11,631 nt of DNA from Candidatus Woesearchaeota archaeon (GTDB lineage: Archaea; Nanobdellota; Nanobdellia; Woesearchaeales; UBA11576), in contig JACRKM010000071.1 of NCBI GenBank assembly GCA_016219765.1, positions 1 to 11,631 of the forward strand. Direction: 5' to 3'. The position numbers were made by a program, and so were the translations under genes. Numbering within the stretch: the stretch's first letter is position 1; each line of letters opens with the position of its first letter. Of this stretch, positions 1 through 8,407 are shown in pieces. The notes below the pieces were generated by a model that was not told the DNA's origin, ran no database searches, and saw only the letters and a program-made list of their open reading frames with translations.

Positions 1-931
1 CCTTGCTTTCCGTTGTTGCAAGCTCCGCACGCATTTGTGCAGAGATCGTCGCGATCACACTGCACACCTGGGAAACATACGTGAACTCCTGCTCCACTTC
101 AGAGAACTCGTGCAGCAGCGCTTCAAATGTCGTTGATTCGTCTGCAGTGATCTCATCAAGACCTGCGTGGAGCCGGCGCAACTCTGCAAGATTCTCCCGC
201 TCACTGCTGATCGTGCCCTGCAATCTTGCAAGCTCTTCAAGCGCTTGTTCAAGCTTTGCAAGTTTCTTATTGCGCGACTTCACCTTTGACTGCTTATCTT
301 TTATCGTGTCAAAATCGCCCTGCAAGGACGCCACAACTGCCGAAATCAAACTGCGGTCATCTTTATTTTCTTCTACAAGCCGCTCAAGGTCAAACGCGAC
401 GCCGCTTTTCTTGAGGGCCATGCCGATCGCGAGCTGGCCCCCGACTGTATCAGGTGAACTTCCCGAAGGCAAAATCTTTTTTAGCGCCATGCGAATCTTT
501 TTTCCAACATCCCATTCTGAACGCGCACGCGCTTCTACTTTACGAACACGAACTTCCCGTTTCCTTTGCTTTTCCGAAAGTTGCTTTGCGAGCGCAGATC
601 TTCCAAGCAATTCCGCCTCATCTTCGCTCAACACAGTTTCGATGAGTGAAGGCGCCTTCTTTTTTGAAACGAGAGAGACGAGACGCTGGCGGTTTTCATA
701 CAATAAATATAAGATCATGATTCCGATTGCAATGGCAGGGACGAACCAGAATTCCGAGAGATCTTCAAGAGTGATCATGCCAGAGAGCTGGTTACTTGCC
801 GCAGAACTTTGTGCTTTGACTGAGGAAGTGAGAAAAGCTGTGTACGTCGCAAGAAGAGTTCCGGTCCCTACGACCCGCAGCGCCAGCGTCAATGCCGGAG
901 TCTTTTCTTTTTTAATACGGTCTTTTTTCAT
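1..931 (-). CDS. Membrane-anchored coiled-coil protein, 3' end outside window
   Basis: An open frame of 310 codons starts at ATG 931-929 and runs off the left edge without a stop, so the C-terminus is missing. Residues 1-11 are Lys/Arg-rich, 12-40 form a signal-peptide-like hydrophobic stretch ending in SSVKA, about 20 polar residues follow, and 61-78 (starting FWFVPAIAIG) is a transmembrane segment followed by NRQR and KKK. Positive-inside reasoning puts the rest in the cytosol. From about residue 100 it is highly charged and helical, with heptad-like coiled coil strongest around 205-260 (NKKLAKLEQALEELARL). The ATG overlaps the TGA of the upstream gene as ATGA, which suggests translational coupling and a shared complex. 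Its plan (leader, short ectodomain, one span, cytosolic coiled coil) matches the upstream 722-residue protein. I do not recognise the family, and no enzymatic motif is visible. The long plus-strand frame over the same bases is a shadow. Confidence 0.85.
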   Translation of the reverse strand, partial: MKKDRIKKEKTPALTLALRVVGTGTLLATYTAFLTSSVKAQSSAASNQLSGMITLEDLSEFWFVPAIAIGIMILYLLYENRQRLVSLVSKKKAPSLIETVLSEDEAELLGRSALAKQLSEKQRKREVRVRKVEARARSEWDVGKKIRMALKKILPSGSSPDTVGGQLAIGMALKKSGVAFDLERLVEENKDDRSLISAVVASLQGDFDTIKDKQSKVKSRNKKLAKLEQALEELARLQGTISSERENLAELRRLHAGLDEITADESTTFEALLHEFSEVEQEFTYVSQVCSVIATISAQMRAELATTESK

Positions 932-3096
932 ACAATGGCCTCTTCTGCTGCAAGGGACTGCCATAATTCACGAACACCTGCTTTCTCATCACTCCAGCTG
1001 CGTGCGAGTTTTAGTGTTTTCATCAAGCCTGCCTTTTGAACATCTTTTTCCAATTGCGTAATCATATCTTCAAGCGCTTTATGCCGCGCAGCATCTAATA
1101 CCTCTCCCGCTTTGATCTTTGCAGCAAGATCATCCAATGGTGGCGGCAGTGCGACTGCTTCAAGATCTTTTGCAACAACTTCGGCCGCAAGATGCTGACT
1201 CTGAGCCTCTTCGCTTAATTTTTGTTTCACGTATGCAAGATTCGCGTTCTTTTCAGCTGCATTCTTTCCAGTTCGAATGAATAAGCGGATAGTTTTTTGC
1301 TCAATCTCGATCTCCTGAGCAGTACTATAATCTTTATTGACGATTATCCGGTCAAACATCTCCTTGAATTTTGTTGCATCGTACTTGTTCAGCGCTTGAC
1401 GCAGTTTGTTGATCTTTTTCTTGTGCTCTTCATGTAATGCCTGTCCCCCGACTCGCGAGACCCGCTCAACAAGATCTGTAACCACTTTGACGTCTCCAAT
1501 CTGTTCGTTTTGCAACTGCTGCTCTGCATGCTCCAAAAGCTTTCCGAGTACCGCTACACGCAGCTTTTGTACTTGTCCTTTGATCTTGGCGTCTTTCGTG
1601 TCAACTTCTGAGACCATCGCACGCTGCAAAAGCTTCAGCGCTTCACCGATCTTCTCCTTTTCTGCTGTCTTGACGAGTTCCCCAATCTTTTTCACAAGTT
1701 CTTTGATCGTCTTTTCACGTGCTTCGACGAGACGCGGCAGTGCGGCCTTGACAATTTTTCTCGCCTCATCGCTCAATTCACGAAGATCAAGAAGCCTTGC
1801 ATTCTTCTCCACAATCGACGCAAAATAGACGATGCGTTCATAGCTTGGCTGCTGTGCAGCCAACTCGCGCTTTGCCAGTTCGAGATATTCCTGCAGTTTT
1901 GTTGTTTCTTTGCCGCTTAATTCAGTCACGTCAAGCTCAAGCTCTTTAAACTTCTCCACTAAGTCTTTGAATGTTCGCACCTTCTTTGCGAAGAGTGCAT
2001 TGAGCTTGATCGCATTATCGCGCAAGTTGCGGATGTCAAGCAGGATTGCCTGATAATTTGCCTCACCACGCTCAAGACGCATCAATTCATCAATCTCATT
2101 GTTCAACGAGAGATGGATTCCTTCGCAGGCCGTTTCCAGCGCTTGAAAGTCTGCGATCGTTTCGTTGAAGTGCTGCTGCAGCCTGTCGAGAACACCGGCT
2201 TCTGCAAGATCAACATTCTGCAACATTCGCAAGCCCTCATCGGCCTTTCTAAACGCTTCATGCACGTTCTTAACATTATTCATTGCGGCAAACACTTCTT
2301 CTTTCTCTACGCGGATCCTGTTGATGTCATTGACACCTTCGTTAAGGTGCTCTGTCGCTTTGATCGCCGCATTTTTCTCAGCAAAATTATGGGCGCGCAA
2401 TACCTGCAGCTTCTCATTGATCTTTGATGAACGTTCCAGTTCACCCGCCAGCTCCTTTTCTTCACCGATCGTCTCTTTGACGTGCTCAGTGACCTGCGTA
2501 ACCAGGTTTCTGCATTCATCAAATGTTGTCTGCTCCGCCGTCAGCTGTGTGTGAATCTGCTGCGCGTCTCCCTTCACTTCTTCTTTTATCCTGATTAATT
2601 TCTTTATAAGATCGATAAGGACAGATTCTGCATCTTTTCCGACGATCTTCTTGAACCAGCTTCCCTTGTACCCAATAAAGCCAAGTATGAGCACCGCAAG
2701 AACTCCAAGACTTCCAAGACCATACGGGACTGCCTTCTGCAGTGGACTCTTCTTTGCTTCCTCTTCGGTTGCGGGCAGATCCTCTGCAAGTTTCTTATTC
2801 AACAGGTCATGAAGGGCGGGCTGCGTTGTCACTGCTGCTAAGAATGCGGGACTGGTGCTAATTTGGCTGAGCCGTTCTTGGCTTTTCGCATTGCTGATGG
2901 CATCTGAGAGCGCTTGGTCGCGAACATTGGCGAGCCTTTTGACAAGATCGTCCACTTCTGTTTGCGTTACTGCGAGAACAACAGGAGTGATAATTAAGAC
3001 GACGATTAAGACGATGAGCAACACCTGCGCCCACAGGCGTAACACAGGGTTGCTGTCGCATCGTTTTCTCTTACCTAGTTTTTTTGTTCTGTACAT
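928..3096 (-). CDS. Two-span membrane protein with long cytosolic coiled coil
   Basis: The 722-residue protein begins with a basic N-terminus (KKLGKRKR). TM1 or an uncleaved signal anchor lies at about 21-43, a polar, probably extracytoplasmic segment of about 80 residues at 44-123, and TM2 at about 127-143. About 575 residues follow that are almost entirely charged and helical, with many Glu/Lys/Leu heptads, consistent with several coiled-coil segments or a helical-repeat rod. Positive residues after TM2 (YKGSWFKKIVGK) place the rod in the cytosol. The ATG at 3096-3094 is preceded by a purine-only stretch (GAGAGAGAAAG on the coding strand) that can act as ribosome binding site. The gap to the upstream gene is 55 nt, and the downstream gene overlaps by 4 nt. 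It resembles SMC-like or tethering proteins only in composition: there is no Walker motif. The family is not recognised; a structural or scaffold role is inferred. Confidence 0.92.
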   Translation of the reverse strand: MYRTKKLGKRKRCDSNPVLRLWAQVLLIVLIVVLIITPVVLAVTQTEVDDLVKRLANVRDQALSDAISNAKSQERLSQISTSPAFLAAVTTQPALHDLLNKKLAEDLPATEEEAKKSPLQKAVPYGLGSLGVLAVLILGFIGYKGSWFKKIVGKDAESVLIDLIKKLIRIKEEVKGDAQQIHTQLTAEQTTFDECRNLVTQVTEHVKETIGEEKELAGELERSSKINEKLQVLRAHNFAEKNAAIKATEHLNEGVNDINRIRVEKEEVFAAMNNVKNVHEAFRKADEGLRMLQNVDLAEAGVLDRLQQHFNETIADFQALETACEGIHLSLNNEIDELMRLERGEANYQAILLDIRNLRDNAIKLNALFAKKVRTFKDLVEKFKELELDVTELSGKETTKLQEYLELAKRELAAQQPSYERIVYFASIVEKNARLLDLRELSDEARKIVKAALPRLVEAREKTIKELVKKIGELVKTAEKEKIGEALKLLQRAMVSEVDTKDAKIKGQVQKLRVAVLGKLLEHAEQQLQNEQIGDVKVVTDLVERVSRVGGQALHEEHKKKINKLRQALNKYDATKFKEMFDRIIVNKDYSTAQEIEIEQKTIRLFIRTGKNAAEKNANLAYVKQKLSEEAQSQHLAAEVVAKDLEAVALPPPLDDLAAKIKAGEVLDAARHKALEDMITQLEKDVQKAGLMKTLKLARSWSDEKAGVRELWQSLAAEEAIV

Positions 3097-3100
3097 ATCT

Positions 3101-3120
3101 TTTCTCTCTCTTTCTCTCTC
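3101..3120. repeat. Two tandem 10-bp units, TTTCTCTCTC
   Basis: A perfect 10-bp direct repeat lies just upstream of the 722-residue gene's start. Read on the coding (minus) strand it is a GA-only tract 5-24 nt before the ATG, where a Shine-Dalgarno sequence would sit. Slippage at this tract could change ribosome binding, but that is inference. Confidence 0.8.
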
Positions 3121-3151
3121 CCTCTTTTCATTTTCTTGTTTTGTCTGTCTC

Positions 3152-3973
3152 TTATTTTGTCAGTCGGTCGATGTAGTCCTGAGCCTTGTTTGCGCGTTCT
3201 AAATCATCCTTCACCTTGCGCGGGTCTGTTTCTGTTCGCTGCGCTTTCGCCCACGCAGCTGCTTCATCGAACAATTTCTCATCAATCACTTTCTGCAGCG
3301 GTCCACTCGGAATACCCGGAGTTGGTCCTGCCGGTGCGCTTGGTCCGCCGAACAGGCCATCAAACCAACTCGTGATTCTTCCAACGATCGATGTCTTTCC
3401 TAAAAGGTCTGAAAGCAGGGGATTCTTGTCACAACTGCCTTGACCACACAATGAACTTAGCGTGAAACCCAGGATCAGCACCGCAAGGGTGATCGCGATG
3501 ACAAAGGAGAGTATCCTGCTTAGCGCAGTCTCGCTTCTGAATACCAACCGCTGCAGGATGAATGCGAGCCCGGCAATAACCAATAGAAAAATCAGCAAAC
3601 TTGCAAATGGCAACAGCTTTTTCACGCCAATATTGCCTCCAAAGACGAGCGCTGCCGACAGCGCAATGGCGAGCGTGACCGACAATGCGATCGCCGCGCT
3701 TTTCGCGCCTTCGAACCACTTTTGGAACCCAAGCCAGCAGAGTGCAAAGAACATGATTCCAAACAGGATGAAGTCGAAGAAGCCGGGCGTCTCTGAAGTG
3801 AACCAGCTGCTGACAGTTCCGCCAGTGCTGGAGAATGCATCAGTGAAGCGAGAAGCTGATGCGCTGGCTGAAGTTACAAAAACGATTAAAAGAAGGAGAC
3901 TTGCAAGTATCAGCAGGCGATTTCTCTTATTACTCTTATTATGATTTTTCTTATAATTTGTGGGCTGCTTCAT
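3152..3973 (-). CDS. Polytopic membrane protein with extracytoplasmic CxxxxC pair
   Basis: The 273-residue protein has a basic, Asn-rich N-terminus (1-18) and a signal-peptide-like segment at 19-40 ending in an Ala/Ser run (SASASAS). Four spans follow at about 65-84, 92-111, 119-143 and 151-173. Directly after the last span lie Cys176 and Cys181 (CGQGSC), which would face outside if the leader is cleaved, so a disulfide is plausible. A Pro/Gly linker (about 208-225) leads to a charged helical C-terminus. The start region (a signal, a short Gly/Ser/Trp segment, then two spans joined by a basic loop of about 8 residues) resembles the start of the 501-residue gene two genes upstream, suggesting distant paralogy. 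An in-frame TAA shortly upstream of ATG 3973-3971 rules out a longer start. It sits between two coiled-coil genes. The family is not recognised. Confidence 0.9.
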   Translation of the reverse strand: MKQPTNYKKNHNKSNKRNRLLILASLLLLIVFVTSASASASRFTDAFSSTGGTVSSWFTSETPGFFDFILFGIMFFALCWLGFQKWFEGAKSAAIALSVTLAIALSAALVFGGNIGVKKLLPFASLLIFLLVIAGLAFILQRLVFRSETALSRILSFVIAITLAVLILGFTLSSLCGQGSCDKNPLLSDLLGKTSIVGRITSWFDGLFGGPSAPAGPTPGIPSGPLQKVIDEKLFDEAAAWAKAQRTETDPRKVKDDLERANKAQDYIDRLTK

Positions 3974-3984
3974 TGTCTCTTCAG

Positions 3985-4031
3985 TCGCTTCATTGCATTA
4001 TCGCTTCATTGCATTGTCTCTTCATTGTCTG
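3985..4031. repeat. Imperfect tandem 16-bp repeats in intergenic linker
   Basis: Unit TCGCTTCATTGCATTA (3985-4000) is followed by TCGCTTCATTGCATTG (4001-4016) and a decayed third copy from 4017 (TCTCTTCATTGTCTG). On the coding strand this repeats the AATGAAG found at the real start codon of the next gene (3973), so several out-of-frame decoy ATGs precede the true start. The units look like slippage products. Confidence 0.85.
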
Positions 4032-4044
4032 TTGTGACCACGAG

Positions 4045-5505
4045 TTATGCGGCCTTTTGCCGCAGTTCATCAACTTCTTTACGTTCGCCAGTGGCCTGCT
4101 CTGCTGCTTCATGAATAAGCTGATCGTGTCTCTCATGCATTGCATCAACTTTTTGCGCGTATTCCTTCAGTTTATCGTAAAGTGCAACCTGCTGTCTTTT
4201 AACCACAACCACCTTATCCAGCGCGGGCGCCAAGGCGTTTTGGAAATGCTGCATGAGAGCGTTTCGCTGTTTTTGATACTCCTGTTCACTTATCTCCCCG
4301 CGTCTTGAGCGTTCGTCGAGGTCATGCAGTCGCTGCCAGAATGCTGCATTGCTGTTAACGACTCTCAAAATGTAGCTGCTGATCTTGAGATACTCTTCGA
4401 CAGTGTTCTTGATGGTGGCCGCCCCTTCATCTTCCACTTCCCGCGCGGTCAGCATGCTCCTCATCTCCTGCATCCTGCGTTCTCTGATACGTTCGACCTT
4501 CTCAAGATCCGCCGCGTGTTTGTGTTCGATATCGAGAACGCGTTTGGTGATGGAGCGTGCAATCGATGCACGTTCTTCATCAAGCATTTCATCTGCGTGT
4601 TTCAGGTAAGCCTTTACGATGCCGTGAAGATCTATCAGCGCGTCGTGTTCTGCCTGTTTGAGGCTTTCAATACTCTGCATCTTTTGGATCATTCCCATCA
4701 CGAGCTCCCACGCCTTTGCACGATCAAATCCTTTTGATGTAAACTGCTGCAGCACTATCTTTGCATAGTAGGGATCGCCATAACGGTCCCCGATTTCCTT
4801 GCATTTTTTCTTAAGCAACTGCAGCTGCGCACCAATCTTGTCCGGCCGCGTCCACATTTCTTCTCCAAGCGGGATCTTTGCACCCTGGAATGCCTGGATA
4901 TCCTGCGCATTTAGGACTGTTGGCGGAATGGTTCCAAGTTCTTCCTTAAACAGCATCATGTAGAGAATCTCTTTCCATTCACGAACTTCTGCGATGTACT
5001 GTCTGATGTGTATGAGTTTCTGTGATGCACGCAGTTTTCTCAGAACATAAGATTTTGGATACGTGGTTTCAAGATACTTTTCAAAGTCGTTCAACTGCAC
5101 GACGCACTGCTGGAATTCCTTCGCGCACACATCGCCTTTCTGAATCTGAGCGAGGATCTTCCTGAAATATTCTATCTCTTCCCGCGGGGCGACCGCGCGC
5201 AGCTTTCGTGCAGCTTCTCTCACTTCTTTCGCGAGCTTCAGATCATTGAAACTTTCGACCGTTCTTGCAATCTGTTCGTACTGCTCAAAGAACATCGAAA
5301 CCAGCGATCGAATATCTGCAAGGAATTTGCCAATCACTTCTTCCTGCAGGTACTTCACTTCTCTGCCCTCAAGACTTTGTTGAAATTTCTGCATAAGCTG
5401 TTCATCGAGCCGAATGACGTCTTCGGTACTCGAGGCGTAAAATTCAGCGTTTCTATCGACGTGTGCTGGGTCGCTTCGTTGTTCGTCGGTTGTTCTTGCC
5501 ATCAT
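4045..5505 (-). CDS. Soluble all-helical, coiled-coil protein
   Basis: From ATG 5505-5503 this is a 486-residue protein. A GTG two codons upstream (5511) and an ATG one codon downstream (5502) are also possible, and no strong Shine-Dalgarno sequence separates them. No signal peptide or membrane span is present, so it should be cytosolic or peripheral. It is charged and helical throughout. Residues of about 330-390 are strongly coiled-coil-like (for example ADLEKVERIRERRMQEMRSM), and the last 60 residues form another long charged helix ending in DELRQKAA. Cysteines are few and no catalytic motif is visible. It lies between two polytopic membrane genes (65 nt and 71 nt gaps), which suggests a cytosolic adaptor for the membrane subunits or a partner of the two anchored coiled-coil proteins. 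I do not recognise the family. Confidence 0.9.
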   Translation of the reverse strand: MMARTTDEQRSDPAHVDRNAEFYASSTEDVIRLDEQLMQKFQQSLEGREVKYLQEEVIGKFLADIRSLVSMFFEQYEQIARTVESFNDLKLAKEVREAARKLRAVAPREEIEYFRKILAQIQKGDVCAKEFQQCVVQLNDFEKYLETTYPKSYVLRKLRASQKLIHIRQYIAEVREWKEILYMMLFKEELGTIPPTVLNAQDIQAFQGAKIPLGEEMWTRPDKIGAQLQLLKKKCKEIGDRYGDPYYAKIVLQQFTSKGFDRAKAWELVMGMIQKMQSIESLKQAEHDALIDLHGIVKAYLKHADEMLDEERASIARSITKRVLDIEHKHAADLEKVERIRERRMQEMRSMLTAREVEDEGAATIKNTVEEYLKISSYILRVVNSNAAFWQRLHDLDERSRRGEISEQEYQKQRNALMQHFQNALAPALDKVVVVKRQQVALYDKLKEYAQKVDAMHERHDQLIHEAAEQATGERKEVDELRQKAA

Positions 5506-5576
5506 GATCACGGTGTTTTGATGCTCTTTGTTATGCTGTTTTATGCCTATTGTTATCGTATCATTTGTTATTGTAT

Positions 5577-7082
5577 CTACCGTAGCGTTGGCGGTGTTTG
5601 AGGCGGCGGCGTCACAGGCGGCTTGGATTGTTGCGCTTGTTGTGCGGGCGTTGCTTGCGGTTGCGGTTTTGAACCTGCTTGCTCTTGTGCTGCTTGTTGC
5701 TTTGCAGACGGCTCTTGTTCCTGCTGTTGCCCTGCAGGATATCTTGGCGGTATCATTACAGGTATGCCCATTTCCCGTGCCATATCATACAGGTCCATCT
5801 GCTTCTTCTCCTCAAACTGGATTGCCTGCTGCAATGTCTTGATGCGCTGCCAGTCTTCGTCTGAGAGAGGCTGGCCGCGAAATGCTTTTGCGTAAATTTT
5901 CTTGATCTCTTCGCGGAATTCTTCAGCTGTCTTCGGTTTTGGACGCTCCATCTTCCCGGTGAAGTCCTTAAACCATCCAAGGATCGGCAACGATTGCTTG
6001 AGCGCGTCCCATGGCCTCTTCGCCTTCATGAGATCGTCCACTTTCTTCTGGCGTTCTTCATCGAGTTGCTTGAAGTACTGTGCAAATATGCCGCCCCCTT
6101 TGCCGATAAACGTGTTATACAGGAAACTGATGCCAAATCCGATACCGATGTAGATAACAACCCACCAAATGGTAATGCCCTGCGGCTCGACAGGCTCGAA
6201 AAGTCCTCCGAGCAGCGACGAGCCCAGAAGGTTTGCAATGATCTGTACAAACGCAAATGCAAGGCCCAATGCCAGACCAGCATTTCCTTTCTCACCCATC
6301 GACGTCTTGATCCTGGCGTAGATGACAATGACTAAGATCCAGCCGCCCATCACGATAATCTGATTCTTCGTCGCACCTTGATTCGCGATCAGCGCCGCCA
6401 GGTATACGGGCAGGATAATCACGAGTTTTGATGAGCCACCTTCGCCCATTCCCAACTGTCCTTTGTACACGCTGAAGATCACATACAAGACGAGGAACGT
6501 GATGATCAGTGCAGGAAGCCCTTTGCCAGATTCGCCGATGCGCAGGATTGCTTGGCGGCACGCCACTCCACGGTTGCCCGGCAAGACCTTTGCATATGCA
6601 CCGTCGCCTTCGCATCCGGGTTGTGTAATTTCACCGGCCGGCTTGCCAAACGTGAATCGCGTGATGTCTGCTACAGTTCCCTTTTCCCAAAGGTACAAGT
6701 TTCCTTGCGGAATCAATTGCACGCCAATGATGACAGTACCGATTAGGCACAATCCCCAGATCGCGTACTTCTGCTTCTCATCCTGCGCATGTTCCTTAAG
6801 GAAAATCATCTGCAATATGAAGAGGAGTGCAAAGAGAACAAAGAAGTTCACGAACATCTTTACATTCATGTAGAGTTTTGCACTCTGCCACCATCCGCCA
6901 ATCGAGCCGATGCTTGACTTGACAGAACCCCATCCACTCCGGACACTGTCTTTAATTTGTGCTTCCACCACGAATGCGCTTGCCAATAATACTGCGATTG
7001 AGATTGCAAGCAGGATGATAACGCGGCGCTGTGTAGTTTCACGATCCGATCGTTGCGTCAGTCTTTTCATGTTTCTTTTCAT
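5577..7082 (-). CDS. Polytopic membrane protein with Cys loop and Pro/Gln-rich tail
   Basis: The 501-residue protein has a basic N-terminus, a signal-like segment at 20-42 (ending FVVEAQ), and predicted spans at about 75-95, 106-124, 189-206, 218-234, 241-257, 269-287 and 304-322. The positive-inside rule puts loop 125-188 outside; it contains Cys157 and Cys175, a likely disulfide. Short Lys/Gly-rich loops and the long C-terminus (about 330-501) face the cytosol. The tail is charged and helical to about 450, then low complexity, rich in Gln, Pro and Ala and ending TPPPQTPPTLR. It is the largest membrane subunit of the gene train and a natural candidate for its central channel or platform. The overall shape recalls VirB6/TrbL-type proteins of secretion systems, but I see no sequence match. 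Two near-identical start contexts exist (ATG 7082 and ATG 7070), so the start is uncertain by 4 codons. The upstream ATPase gene ends 41 nt away. Confidence 0.9.
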   Translation of the reverse strand: MKRNMKRLTQRSDRETTQRRVIILLAISIAVLLASAFVVEAQIKDSVRSGWGSVKSSIGSIGGWWQSAKLYMNVKMFVNFFVLFALLFILQMIFLKEHAQDEKQKYAIWGLCLIGTVIIGVQLIPQGNLYLWEKGTVADITRFTFGKPAGEITQPGCEGDGAYAKVLPGNRGVACRQAILRIGESGKGLPALIITFLVLYVIFSVYKGQLGMGEGGSSKLVIILPVYLAALIANQGATKNQIIVMGGWILVIVIYARIKTSMGEKGNAGLALGLAFAFVQIIANLLGSSLLGGLFEPVEPQGITIWWVVIYIGIGFGISFLYNTFIGKGGGIFAQYFKQLDEERQKKVDDLMKAKRPWDALKQSLPILGWFKDFTGKMERPKPKTAEEFREEIKKIYAKAFRGQPLSDEDWQRIKTLQQAIQFEEKKQMDLYDMAREMGIPVMIPPRYPAGQQQEQEPSAKQQAAQEQAGSKPQPQATPAQQAQQSKPPVTPPPQTPPTLR

Positions 7083-7086
7083 GTTC
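7063..7086. repeat. Tandem 12-bp duplication carrying both candidate start codons
   Basis: CTTTTCATGTTT (7063-7074) and CTTTTCATGTTC (7075-7086) match at 11 of 12 positions. Each holds one in-frame ATG on the minus strand, so the duplication added or removed four codons (MKRN) at the N-terminus of the 501-residue protein. Confidence 0.8.
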
Positions 7087-7123
7087 GTGCAATTATGGTT
7101 GTGTGATTATTCGGGTTGTGTGG

Positions 7124-8353
7124 TTATGAGATGAGTTTCTTCACTTGTTCAATTTCCTCGCCAGCGGCGTCTTTGCTTAGCTCAAGCCCTGCGAAATATG
7201 CCTTGCACCAATTCTTGACAATCGGATTCTGGAATTCAAACGTCGAGTCTTTCTTTTTTATCAAATCAACTTCACCAAGACGATCAAGCAAGCTCTTCGT
7301 GACAGGCCCAGAACGATAGACTTTGCGGGCGATCTCTGTCAGACGTAAATTGTCGTGCAACGCAACAACACGCACGATGCTTTTGAGCAATGACGCGCCA
7401 CGCGCGTGCACGAGCGCCGTGGAAAACTCTTCTTTTGTATATTGATAGATCAATGATGCGGGTGACGCGATCTCTTGAGCAAAGATATCCTTGATTTTTG
7501 GGACACTGGCAACATCTTTGACATTGATGTGCGCCTGTACGAGTTTTTCCGCCAGCGAAACTGTCACCGACGGAATTCCTGCACACCAATGATGCATTTG
7601 CGCAGCGACACGCTCGTCCATCTTTCCAAGGATCTTTTCTGCAAGTTGTCGAGTCTCCTGTGCAGAGAAGGACTCAAGATTGACTATGTCGAGGCTCTGC
7701 GTGTCGAGGCTGTGCGAGAACCGTTTGCGCATCTCGCTCACGAAAGAACTAATGAGAATATAGACGACATTTTTGGACCGCTTTGTAGCGTCAGCAAACA
7801 GTTGCGCACTATCGCGAATCTGCGGAAAGTTGTCAAAGCCAAGTAGCTGTTCTGCATCATCGAGCGCAATGACTAACTTGCGGTTGTTGTCCGCTGCAAA
7901 CTGTTCCGCACACGCGAAAGCCTGCGTCAGGATCAGCCGCTGGTCAGGCTTGATCTTCTGAAGTTCGTTGCGTATCCTTGAAAGAATCTCCCTTACTTCT
8001 CCACTGTATTTTTGCTGCAGAAGAAAATCGATGTCCTCATACGCCAAAGCGCCACCGGCTTGTGCGCGGTCATTCGCTGCTGCAATGCTGCCGATGAATT
8101 CCTGTGCAAAATTCTCTGGAGAAATGCTTACGCGTGCAAGGTCAAGCGCGACAAAGGTCGTGTTTGCAGACCTGCTTTTGTCTTTCTTCTCCGACTCAAA
8201 CAAGTCGCGTACAAGCAAGGACTTGCCAAGGCCACAGGGTGCAAGAAGAAGCGTGTGCTTGCTGTGCGAGATATTGCGCCTGATAATATCCAGATAGCGC
8301 TGTCTAGGACAGTATAGCGATTTCTCCCGATTTGACAACTCGTTCTGGGGCAT
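7124..8353 (-). CDS. Archaeal P-loop ATPase (AAA/STAND-like) with winged helix
   Basis: From ATG 8353 the protein has 409 residues; a TTG nine codons upstream (8380) is possible but lies at the predicted transcription start. Numbering from the ATG, the Walker A motif APCGLGKS is at about 38-45, the Walker B strand KLVIALDDAEQL at about 159-170 with two Asp, and a sensor-1-like strand NVVYILISSF follows at about 195-204. A helical lid includes HHWCAGIPSVTVSLAEKL, like the G-x-P element of the archaeal ATPase_2 (PF01637-like) group. A C-terminal winged helix (about 340-385, LTEIARKVYRSGPVTKSLLD) ends in FQNPIVKNWCKAYF, resembling the typical [D/N]P-[I/L]-x-x-[K/R]-W ending. It differs from Orc1/Cdc6 in lacking the usual GxxGTGKT and DEID forms. 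As first gene of the train and the only ATPase seen, it may power or regulate the membrane complex, or control transcription through the winged helix; both are inferences. Confidence 0.88.
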   Translation of the reverse strand: MPQNELSNREKSLYCPRQRYLDIIRRNISHSKHTLLLAPCGLGKSLLVRDLFESEKKDKSRSANTTFVALDLARVSISPENFAQEFIGSIAAANDRAQAGGALAYEDIDFLLQQKYSGEVREILSRIRNELQKIKPDQRLILTQAFACAEQFAADNNRKLVIALDDAEQLLGFDNFPQIRDSAQLFADATKRSKNVVYILISSFVSEMRKRFSHSLDTQSLDIVNLESFSAQETRQLAEKILGKMDERVAAQMHHWCAGIPSVTVSLAEKLVQAHINVKDVASVPKIKDIFAQEIASPASLIYQYTKEEFSTALVHARGASLLKSIVRVVALHDNLRLTEIARKVYRSGPVTKSLLDRLGEVDLIKKKDSTFEFQNPIVKNWCKAYFAGLELSKDAAGEEIEQVKKLIS

Positions 8354-8374
8354 GACCTCTTTTTCCCCGTCTTT

Positions 8375-8386
8375 TACCAATTGGTA
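8375..8386. promoter_or_regulatory. Perfect 12-bp palindrome at ATPase transcription start
   Basis: TACCAATTGGTA reads the same on both strands and sits over the predicted start site of the ATPase-led train. The position suits a dimeric repressor site. No regulator is identified, though the ATPase itself carries a winged helix. Confidence 0.5.
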
Positions 8387-8407
8387 TATAGTCTAAATGA
8401 GCAATTA

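Noticed and set aside
3..1061. 352-codon plus-strand open frame at the left edge
   Set aside because: It is Ser/Arg/Phe-rich with no family signal, and lies opposite a minus-strand frame with a signal peptide, a membrane span and coiled coil that is coupled to the upstream gene by ATGA. It is a shadow.
5577..7082. VirB6/TrbL homolog and hence a type IV secretion locus
   Set aside because: Only the general multi-span plus tail layout is similar. No VirB4/VirD4-type ATPase, relaxase or other recognisable secretion component is present in the window.
7124..8380. Orc1/Cdc6 replication initiator
   Set aside because: The P-loop, winged helix and size are similar, but Walker A (APCGLGKS) and Walker B (LDDAEQL) differ from the Orc1 forms. 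The GIP and NPIVKNW elements fit ATPase_2-like proteins better, and no origin-type repeat array is seen nearby.
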